Assembly (NCBI GenBank): GCA_000434115.1
Contig: FR894013.1
Location: 3,587-8,718 of the forward strand
DNA: 5,132 nucleotides
Direction of reading: 5' to 3'
Origin: Roseburia sp. CAG:309
GTDB lineage: Bacteria > Bacillota > Clostridia > Lachnospirales > Lachnospiraceae
This document shows positions 1-5,132 of the stretch, one piece after another; position 1 is the stretch's first letter; every line of letters begins with the position of its first letter. Under the pieces are notes generated by a model. It was not told the DNA's origin. It made no database searches and saw only the letters and a program-made list of their open reading frames with translations. Position numbers and translations under genes: made by a program.

Positions 1-170
1 AACAGATTCAGCAGCCGTCTGTCAAGATGTTCCTCATTGTTTTCTATTAAGACAAAATAGATATCACAAAAAATATCCATACATTCTTTTTCTTTTAATT
101 TTGCACGATACTCTCTATAACGTTTTCTTCCAAACTCTTTCTGCATTAATCTGCCTAATACACTAACCAA
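1..170 (-). CDS. Partial hypothetical protein, 5' end only (runs off left edge)
   Basis: I do not recognise this protein. The frame opens at a TTG (168-170) and stays open for 56 codons to the window edge. The TTG is chosen because AAGGAG lies 7 bases upstream (178-183) and an in-frame TAA sits at 195-197; the first ATG in frame (144-146, residue 9) has no comparable ribosome binding site. The visible N-terminus reads LVSVLGRLMQKEFGRKRYRE and continues with a highly charged, probably helical Lys/Arg/Glu stretch to about residue 29. A more hydrophobic segment, MDIFCDIYFVLIENNEE, follows, then EHLDRRLLNL. No signal peptide is seen. It lies on the same strand as galM and starts 72 bases after the galM frame ends. 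An open frame upstream joins it across an A7 run, so it could instead be the downstream half of a frameshifted gene. Real coding is likely; function is unknown. Confidence 0.5.
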   Translation of the reverse strand, partial: MVSVLGRLMQKEFGRKRYREYRAKLKEKECMDIFCDIYFVLIENNEEHLDRRLLNL

Positions 171-289
171 TTTTTTTCTCCTTCGGTTTCTGCCTTATCT
201 CTATAGTATTCGGCAATACCTTGTTTGGTTATACGTAAAAGATCAGCAAAATTTATAAATTGTCGTTGATGTAAACGTGTCGCCTGCTT
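155..289 (-). other. Open frame without start codon, possible gene remnant
   Basis: In the minus-strand frame between a TGA at 290-292 and a TAG at 155-157 there are 44 sense codons with no ATG, GTG or TTG that could begin most of it. The later part reads like protein (LLRITKQGIAEYYRDKAE, then TEGEKNWLVY). It overlaps the last 15 codons of the galM frame, in another frame, and the first bases of the left-edge gene. One extra A in the A7 run at 171-177 would fuse it to that gene as ...EGEKKLVSVLGRLMQ. It could be a remnant of a longer gene, a sequence error, or simply chance. Low confidence. Confidence 0.22.
178..183 (-). promoter_or_regulatory. Ribosome binding site deciding a TTG start
   Basis: AAGGAG on the minus strand, 7 bases before the TTG at 168-170. 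The strong Shine-Dalgarno match at good spacing is the main reason to prefer the TTG over the ATG at 144-146. The spacer is entirely A. Confidence 0.55.
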
Positions 290-1280
290 TCAAAACGCAG
301 GATTCAAACGACGGAATATTGATGGAATTTGGAAAATACTGGGTTTCAAAGCAGACACCGTTTCTCTTCGTGTACTCTGCCCCTTCTTTTCCTTCTTCTT
401 TTACAATAAAGTTTCCGGTTTACAGCTGCATTCCCGGAAGATCGGTATATACTTCCCTCGTTCTGCCACTTGTGCTTTCCGAAACTTCTGCCACTTTTTC
501 AACGCCCTTTGTCTTCTTATCCAAAGCAAAGTTGTGGTCATATCCGCCGGCAAGGATCAATGGTTCATAATCTGCTCCGATATCTTTGCTGATGGCTTTC
601 TTGGTTCTGAAATCCATCGGTGTACCGGTTACATCGATAATCTTTCCGGTCGGAATCAAATCGTCTGTCGTCTCCGTAAATCCGTTTGCCTGAATCCAAA
701 CTTCGTGGTCTGTGATGTCGCCGCCATTGTGTCCTTTCAGGTTGAAATAAGAATGGTTCGTTACATTACACAAGGTATCTTTGTCGGATTTTGCTTTATA
801 ATCCAGTTTCAATTCATTGTCATCTGTCAATGTATAGGTTACGGAAATCTCCAGATTTCCCGGATATCCCTGTTCCATATCCGGACTTACACGGGAAAAT
901 GTCACACTGTTTTCTCCGGTTTCTGCCTGATACATTACCTTATTGTATCCCGGTGTACCACCGTGCAGATTGTTCTTTCCGTCATTTTTCTCCAATTCAT
1001 ATGTTGTACCATTCAATTCAAATTTGGCATCTCCGATGCGGTTTCCATGACGTCCGATAAAGGAACCAAAGAAACATCCATTGACTTCATACGCTGCTAC
1101 ATTGTCAAAGCCAAGGACAACATCGGCAAGTTTGCCGTCTTTGTCCGGTACAAACAACGATACCAGATTGGCACCATAATCAATAAACTGCGCTTTCATG
1201 CCATTTTTATTTTCCAAGGTATACATGGAAACTTCTTCTCCGGCACTTGTTTTTCCAAAATTTGTCTTTGCTACACTCAT
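243..1280 (-). pseudogene. galM: Aldose 1-epimerase (galactose mutarotase), interrupted by in-frame TAA
   Basis: GalM interconverts alpha and beta anomers of galactose or glucose in the cytoplasm, ahead of galactokinase in the Leloir pathway. Landmarks in order: FIGRHGNRIG at residues 74-83, NNLHGG with His106, TNHSYFNL with His176, GGYDHNF with Asp248, and EVYTDLPGMQL at 276-286. Codon 287 is TAA (420-422), where the family normally has Tyr in LPG-x-Q-x-Y-TGN. Reading on in the same frame gives TGNF, then GVCFETQYFPNSIN with the expected catalytic Glu at codon 312, then SCVLKAGDTFTSTTIYKF and a TGA at 243-245. The whole frame is 345 positions, the normal family length. As translated, the product is 286 residues (420-1280), lacks the catalytic Glu and last strands, and is probably inactive. 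The ATG overlaps the aspS stop (ATGA), so translation is probably coupled to aspS. A recent nonsense mutation or a sequence error fits best; the tail has not visibly drifted. Confidence 0.88.
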
Positions 1281-3070
1281 TCTTTTACCTCTTTTCTGAT
1301 CTCAATACCTAATTCTTCCAGCTGCTTTTCATCTACAATATTTGGTGCATCTGTCAAAAGACAGGAAGCATCTTTTACTTTCGGGAAGGCGATCACTTCA
1401 CGGATGCTGTCTTCTTTTGCCATCAGCATGACAAGACGATCCAAGCCATATGCCAGTCCTGCATGAGGTGGTACTCCGTACTTAAATGCGTTCAACAGGA
1501 AACCAAATTGCTCATGTGCCGCTTCTTTTGTAAACCCAAGGCACTCAAACATTTTTTCCTGAATGTCATTCTGATGAATACGGACAGATCCTCCACCGAT
1601 CTCTGTACCATTTAATACAATATCATAGGCTTTTGCACGTACTTTGCCGGGCTCCGTATCGATCAGATCAAGATCTTCTTCCATCGGCATCGTAAACGGA
1701 TGGTGCATTGCCTGATAACGTCCCAGTTCTTCGTTGTACTCAAGCAGAGGGAATTCCGTTACCCACAGGAAATTGTACACGTTCTTGTCAAGAAGATCCA
1801 TTCTTCTCGCAAGTTCCAGACGAAGATTGCCGAGAACATCGTATACTACTTTATTTTTATCTGCGGCGAACAAAAGAAGGTCACCCGGCTCTCCTGCCAT
1901 CGCTTTTACAAGGGCATTCAGTTCTTCCTCTGTCATAAATTTGGCAAACGAAGATTTGTAGGTGCCATCCTCATTGATGCAAAGATAAGCCAATCCTTTT
2001 GCGCCGTACTCTTTGGCAAAATCTACCAATGAATCAATCTTTTTACGTGGCATTGCGCCCTGTCCTTTGGCATTGATACCACGGACGGAACCGCCGTTTT
2101 CGATTGCGCCGGTGAACACACCGAAACCACAGCCTTTGACAACTTCTGTCACATCCTGAAGTTCCATGCCAAAACGGGTATCCGGCTTGTCCGAACCAAA
2201 ACGGTCCATCGCTTCCTGCCATGTCATTCGCTGGATCGGGAGCTGTACGTCTACGCCAATCGTCTCTTTGAATAATTTCTTCAACAGTCTTTCATTGACA
2301 TCGATAACATCGTCTACATCGACAAAAGAAAGTTCCATATCGATCTGTGTAAATTCCGGCTGCCGGTCGGCACGAAGATCCTCGTCACGGAAACATTTTA
2401 CGATCTGGAAATATCTGTCATAACCGGAACACATGAGCAGCTGCTTAAACAACTGTGGTGACTGCGGTAGCGCATAGAAATTGCCCGGATGTACACGGCT
2501 TGGTACCAGATAATCTCTTGCGCCTTCCGGTGTACTCTTTGTAAGCATCGGTGTCTCGATCTCCAAGAATCCCTCTTCTGCCAAAAATTGTCTGGTAAGT
2601 GTCGCCACTTTGCTTCGCATGATCAGATTTCTCTGAAGATCCGGACGACGCAGGTCGAGGAAACGGTAACGAAGACGAAGTTCGTCTTTTGTCTTACTGT
2701 TTTCTTCGATTGGGAAAGGCGGTGTCTCGGACTCTGACAAAATTCGAATGTCCTTTGCACGTACTTCGATCGCACCGGTTTTCAGGTTTTCGTTTACCGC
2801 ACCGGAACGATTCTCTACGACACCGGTTACTGCGACAACAAATTCCGCACGAAGTTTCGTCGCTTTTTCAAATCCTTCGACTCCGGTATCGCTCTCTTCA
2901 AAGATCAACTGTATGATTCCAGAGCGGTCACGCAAATCTACAAAAATGATGCCGCCCTTATTTCTGCTTTTCTGTACCCAGCCCATCACTGTGACGGTCT
3001 GTCCAACATTTTCTGTCGTAAGCTCTGCGCATCGGCATGTGCGGCGCAGGCCTTTCATTGATTCTGCCAT
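1277..3070 (-). CDS. aspS: Aspartyl-tRNA synthetase
   Basis: Class II synthetase that joins aspartate to tRNA-Asp in the cytoplasm. The protein has 597 residues, close to the roughly 590 usual for bacteria. The N-terminal OB-fold anticodon-binding domain covers about residues 8-105 (CRCAEL, VMGWVQKSRNKGG, FVDLRDRSGIIQ). The catalytic core follows: RYRFLDLRRPDLQ near 134-146, ETPMLTKSTPEGARDYLVPS at 172-191, and motif 2, FRDEDLRADRQPEFTQIDME, at 227-246. A bacterial-type GAD insertion lies at roughly 280-400, then GTEIGGGSVRIH at 488-499 and motif 3, GLAYGLDRLVMLM, at 538-550. The start is ATG 3068-3070, with AAGGA upstream; a TTG nine codons earlier (3095-3097) has no ribosome binding site and abuts the hisS stop. 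It follows hisS by 29 bases and overlaps galM by four. Lys38 occupies the position held by Leu30 in E. coli and His31 in the non-discriminating Pseudomonas enzyme, so tRNA-Asn discrimination cannot be judged. Confidence 0.97.
   Translation of the reverse strand: MAESMKGLRRTCRCAELTTENVGQTVTVMGWVQKSRNKGGIIFVDLRDRSGIIQLIFEESDTGVEGFEKATKLRAEFVVAVTGVVENRSGAVNENLKTGAIEVRAKDIRILSESETPPFPIEENSKTKDELRLRYRFLDLRRPDLQRNLIMRSKVATLTRQFLAEEGFLEIETPMLTKSTPEGARDYLVPSRVHPGNFYALPQSPQLFKQLLMCSGYDRYFQIVKCFRDEDLRADRQPEFTQIDMELSFVDVDDVIDVNERLLKKLFKETIGVDVQLPIQRMTWQEAMDRFGSDKPDTRFGMELQDVTEVVKGCGFGVFTGAIENGGSVRGINAKGQGAMPRKKIDSLVDFAKEYGAKGLAYLCINEDGTYKSSFAKFMTEEELNALVKAMAGEPGDLLLFAADKNKVVYDVLGNLRLELARRMDLLDKNVYNFLWVTEFPLLEYNEELGRYQAMHHPFTMPMEEDLDLIDTEPGKVRAKAYDIVLNGTEIGGGSVRIHQNDIQEKMFECLGFTKEAAHEQFGFLLNAFKYGVPPHAGLAYGLDRLVMLMAKEDSIREVIAFPKVKDASCLLTDAPNIVDEKQLEELGIEIRKEVKE
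1288..1291 (-). promoter_or_regulatory. Ribosome binding site of galM inside aspS
   Basis: GAGG, preceded by AGAAAA and followed by a 7-base spacer before the galM ATG at 1278-1280. It lies within the last codons of aspS, and the aspS stop overlaps the galM start by four bases, an arrangement typical of translational coupling. Confidence 0.6.
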
Positions 3071-3080
3071 TTTTTTACAT

Positions 3081-3085
3081 TCCTT
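3081..3085 (-). promoter_or_regulatory. Ribosome binding site deciding the aspS start
   Basis: AAGGA within AGAAAGGAATG, 10 bases before the ATG at 3068-3070. It supports that ATG over the in-frame TTG at 3095-3097, which would add the unconserved residues MYIRKECKK and has no purine-rich site before it. An ATG directly abutting this site is followed at once by TAA and cannot encode a product. Confidence 0.65.
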
Positions 3086-3099
3086 TCTGATGTACAACT

Positions 3100-4350
3100 C
3101 TAATCTGCAAAAAATTCCCGGATCTCTTCGTATCCGTCTTTTGCCAATAATTCCTTCTGGAATTTCTTATTTTTCTTCATTACATTGATACTGACTTTGT
3201 ATCCGTTTTTGCGCTCTTCATTTGCCTGAGAAATGACTTTCTTCATCAATTCCGGCGTCGCCTTTTTATCGATCAGGTATGCCTTTTTCTTTGAACTTGA
3301 CGGTACTTTGAAATCACGCTCAAGAAGAAGCATGACAATACGCTCAAATCCGATGGAAAATCCACAGGCACACGTATCATTTCCGGTAAATTTACCGATC
3401 ATTTCGTCGTAGCGTCCGCCGCCTCCGACCGATCCTCCAAATTCATCCATCGAGATCTCGAAAATCGGACCGGTATAATAACTCATACCGCGTACAAGCG
3501 TTGGATCAAAAGCAATCTTAAAGTCTGCGGATTTTGTTTCTTCCACAGTAGAAATGATGGTCTCCAGATCTTCTGCCGTACCTGCTTCCAGACAGTCGCC
3601 CAGTTTTTCTTTCAGATATTTTACACCGGCGATATCATTGGTCACGGTTTCAAACAATTCTTTGCACATATCGACGGATTTCTGCTCGTAACCGGCTTCG
3701 AGAAGTTCCGCGGTTACGCCGTCCATACCGATCTTGTCCATCTTATCCAGAATGATAAACACGGAATCGTATTCTGCTTCCGGGAATCCACAATATGCTG
3801 CCATTGCTTTCAAAATCTTACGGTTATTGATACGAATGGTGAAATTTGTAAAATCCAATTTGCCAAGCAGTGTCGTCGTTGCCAAGATCAATTCAATCTC
3901 CGCTAAGATTGACGGCTCTCCAAGGATATCAATATCACACTGCATAAACTGACGGAACCGCCCTCTCTGTGGACGATCAGCACGCCATACATTTCCCATC
4001 TGAAGGGCTTTAAACGGTGCGCTTAATTCATTTGCATGATTGGCATAATATCTAGACAGGGGAACGGTCAGATCATAGCGCAGTCCGCTGTCTACCAGAT
4101 CGGCTTCGCATTCTGCCGTATCCAGTTTCAATTTTTCTCCTCGTTTCAAAATCTTGAAGATCAATTTTTCATTTTCGCCGCCCTGCTTGCTGCAAAGACT
4201 TTCGATATGCTCTACACAAGGAGTCTCAATCGACGAAAATCCAAAGGTTCCATAAGTTTCTTTGATGAGTCCGATCACATAATCACGGATCTCCATTTCC
4301 TTTGGCAAAATATCTTTCATACCCGTTACCGGTTTCTTCTTTAATGCCAT
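3100..4350 (-). CDS. hisS: Histidyl-tRNA synthetase
   Basis: Class II synthetase that charges tRNA-His in the cytoplasm, normally as a homodimer. The protein has 416 residues. The N-terminus MALKKKPVTGMKDILP is family-typical. The catalytic core contains GLRYDLTVPLSRYYANH at 89-105, motif 2 (VWRADRPQRGRFRQFMQCDI) at 121-140, the HisRS signature LVRGMSYYTGPIFE at 285-298, the glycine loop GGGGRYD at 309-315, and motif 3 (GFSIGFERIVMLL) at 330-342. The insertion domain lies between about 170 and 280. The C-terminal anticodon-binding domain, from about 355, is only some 60 residues, shorter than the roughly 90-100 of E. coli-type enzymes. Motif 2 has RYDLT rather than the RPEGT of E. coli. The start could be ATG 4348-4350 or the GTG one codon upstream (4351-4353); both suit the GGAGG at 4360-4364. 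The hemZ stop is 6 bases upstream and aspS begins 29 bases downstream. No T-box leader separates it from hemZ. Confidence 0.97.
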   Translation of the reverse strand: MALKKKPVTGMKDILPKEMEIRDYVIGLIKETYGTFGFSSIETPCVEHIESLCSKQGGENEKLIFKILKRGEKLKLDTAECEADLVDSGLRYDLTVPLSRYYANHANELSAPFKALQMGNVWRADRPQRGRFRQFMQCDIDILGEPSILAEIELILATTTLLGKLDFTNFTIRINNRKILKAMAAYCGFPEAEYDSVFIILDKMDKIGMDGVTAELLEAGYEQKSVDMCKELFETVTNDIAGVKYLKEKLGDCLEAGTAEDLETIISTVEETKSADFKIAFDPTLVRGMSYYTGPIFEISMDEFGGSVGGGGRYDEMIGKFTGNDTCACGFSIGFERIVMLLLERDFKVPSSSKKKAYLIDKKATPELMKKVISQANEERKNGYKVSINVMKKNKKFQKELLAKDGYEEIREFFAD

Positions 4351-4356
4351 CACGCA

Positions 4357-5132
4357 TTACCTCCAACTTTCCTTTTTTCTTCTTATCATCTCGTCAATTC
4401 TACTAATGTAGTCATCAACGCTTTTTACATTTTCTACGCGCTCCATCCGGTTTTCCTCCGGGAATACGATCTTTGACGATCCTCCGCTGCCAAGCGCCAG
4501 AATGGATTGCAGTTCTTCCATGATAAATATGTTATACAGACTTTCTTTTCCGGGTTTTGCATAAGCCACATTTTCCTGATTGGTATTTCTCGTTGTATGT
4601 GCCTTATTTTTCTGGCGGTACATATAATACGGCTCATATCCGTGTGCCCGGCAGAACTGCTCTGCTTCTTTTTGCATCGGCTCGATGCAGGCATCTTCCT
4701 TACGCATCTCACCGCCCTGCTCCAACTGCTCTTTTCGCAGCCGGGATGCCCGTTTGATCACCAATGTGTGAACGGTGATACTGTCCGGTTTCAAGGCCTC
4801 GACTTCCCGCAGTGTCTCTTTAAAATCTTCCAGTGTTTCCTCCGGAAGTCCTGCGATCAGATCCATATTGATATTATCAAATCCCAATGTTCTCGCAAGC
4901 ATAAATTTCTCACGTATTTCCTCTACCGTGTGCTTACGCCCCAAAAGTTCCAGCGTATGCTCTTTCATGCTCTGCGGATTGATGGAAATTCTTGTCACAC
5001 CATGGGCTTTCATGCTCCGCAGTTTGCCCTCGGTAATGCTGTCCGGACGCCCTGCCTCGACGGTAAATTCTTTCGCCTGTTCCATCGGAAGATATTTTTC
5101 GGTCATCGCCATCAAGTGCTCAAACTGCTCTT
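4357..5132 (-). CDS. hemZ: HemZ-like radical SAM coproporphyrinogen dehydrogenase, C-terminal part
   Basis: The frame enters from the right edge and gives the last 257 codons of a protein that in the HemZ family is about 500 residues. HemZ proteins are relatives of HemN, which oxidatively decarboxylates coproporphyrinogen III to protoporphyrinogen IX without oxygen. The visible part is the second half of the radical SAM barrel and the C-terminal domain: EFTVEAGRPDSIT, then VTRISINPQSMKEHTLELLG, NINMDLIAGLPEETLEDF, LKPDSITVHTLVIKRASRL, and YEPYYMYRQKN followed by ENVAYAKPGKESLYNIFIM. The CxxxCxxC motif for the iron-sulfur cluster would lie beyond the edge and cannot be checked. The end (IVFPEENRMERVENVKSVDD) and the hisS-aspS neighbours favour HemZ over HemN or HemW. 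It is probably the upstream member of the operon in this window. The loop after YRQKN appears longer than I recall for the family. Confidence 0.88.
   Translation of the reverse strand, partial: EQFEHLMAMTEKYLPMEQAKEFTVEAGRPDSITEGKLRSMKAHGVTRISINPQSMKEHTLELLGRKHTVEEIREKFMLARTLGFDNINMDLIAGLPEETLEDFKETLREVEALKPDSITVHTLVIKRASRLRKEQLEQGGEMRKEDACIEPMQKEAEQFCRAHGYEPYYMYRQKNKAHTTRNTNQENVAYAKPGKESLYNIFIMEELQSILALGSGGSSKIVFPEENRMERVENVKSVDDYISRIDEMIRRKKESWR
4360..4364 (-). promoter_or_regulatory. Ribosome binding site of hisS inside the hemZ 3' end
   Basis: GGAGG formed by the last two hemZ codons (TGG AGG) just before its TAA. It is 9 bases from the ATG at 4348-4350 and 6 bases from the GTG at 4351-4353, so spacing does not settle which is used. 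A third candidate, the ATG at 4355-4357 overlapping the hemZ stop, is out of frame with hisS. Confidence 0.7.

Noticed and set aside
171..177. A7 tract as a programmed -1 frameshift site with an upstream Shine-Dalgarno-like stimulator
   Set aside because: The AAGGAG abuts the A run instead of lying about 10 bases upstream as in dnaX, and the upstream frame has no start codon. Ordinary initiation at TTG, or an indel, is simpler.
203..220. Inverted repeat GTATT-gccg-AATAC downstream of galM as a terminator
   Set aside because: The stem is only about five or six base pairs, AT-rich, and not followed by a run of T on the minus strand, so it does not qualify as an intrinsic terminator.
252..275. 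Promoter-like TTTACA and TATAAA boxes at the galM 3' end on the minus strand
   Set aside because: The spacing between the two hexamers is 12 bases, too short for a sigma-70 type promoter; other pairings in 200-260 also fail on spacing or match.
534..1466. A 310-codon open frame on the plus strand opposite galM and the aspS end
   Set aside because: It is antisense to well-recognised galM and aspS, has no recognisable domain, and its low-complexity Ile/Phe/Cys-rich composition is what a reverse frame of such genes produces.
3075..3080. Two-codon ATG-TAA unit directly after the aspS ribosome binding site
   Set aside because: It has no spacing from the AAGGA, so initiation there is unlikely; it looks incidental.
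3071..3097. Nine-codon N-terminal extension of AspRS from a TTG
   Set aside because: There is no ribosome binding site before the TTG, it lies two bases after the hisS stop, and the residues it adds are unlike AspRS N-termini. The ATG at 3068-3070 has AAGGA at suitable spacing.
2748..3188. A 146-codon plus-strand open frame opposite the aspS start and hisS end
   Set aside because: It spans the junction of two confident minus-strand genes, is Ser/Pro/Arg-rich like a shadow frame, and matches no family I recognise.

Overview
The window looks like a chromosomal housekeeping locus of an anaerobic Bacillota bacterium, most likely a Lachnospiraceae-type Clostridia. This rests on the gene order hemZ-hisS-aspS, the AT-leaning coding sequence with strong AGGAGG-like ribosome binding sites, and the protein character (AspRS N-terminus with SRNKGGIIF; a short HisRS beginning MALKKKPVTGMKDILP). 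The family placement is inference, because no 16S rRNA or other marker lies in the window.

Every supported gene is on the minus strand, so transcription runs from high to low coordinates. From right to left: (1) 4357-5132, the C-terminal 257 codons of a HemZ-like radical SAM coproporphyrinogen dehydrogenase, entering from beyond the right edge; (2) 3100-4350, hisS, histidyl-tRNA synthetase, whose ribosome binding site lies inside the hemZ 3' end; (3) 1277-3070, aspS, aspartyl-tRNA synthetase, 29 bases after hisS; (4) 243-1280, galM, aldose 1-epimerase (galactose mutarotase), whose ATG overlaps the aspS stop as ATGA but whose frame is cut by an in-frame TAA at 420-422; (5) 1-170, the first 56 codons of an unrecognised small charged protein running off the left edge.

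Spacing from hemZ to galM is operon-like, with gaps from -4 to 29 bases and no terminator or leader between genes. The two synthetases charge tRNA-His and tRNA-Asp for translation, HemZ belongs to tetrapyrrole metabolism, and GalM would feed the Leloir pathway of galactose use. The promoter and any T-box leader for the operon must lie beyond the right edge.

The main anomaly is galM. Reading through the TAA restores a full-length, well-conserved mutarotase C-terminus of 58 more codons that includes the expected catalytic Glu and ends at a TGA at 243-245. The 286-residue product would lack that residue. The second odd region is 155-289, where an open frame without a start codon runs into the left-edge gene across an A7 tract and may be a decayed gene. 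I found no RNA gene, CRISPR array, mobile element or convincing new system. The stretch 171-242 holds a ribosome binding site but no convincing terminator or promoter.
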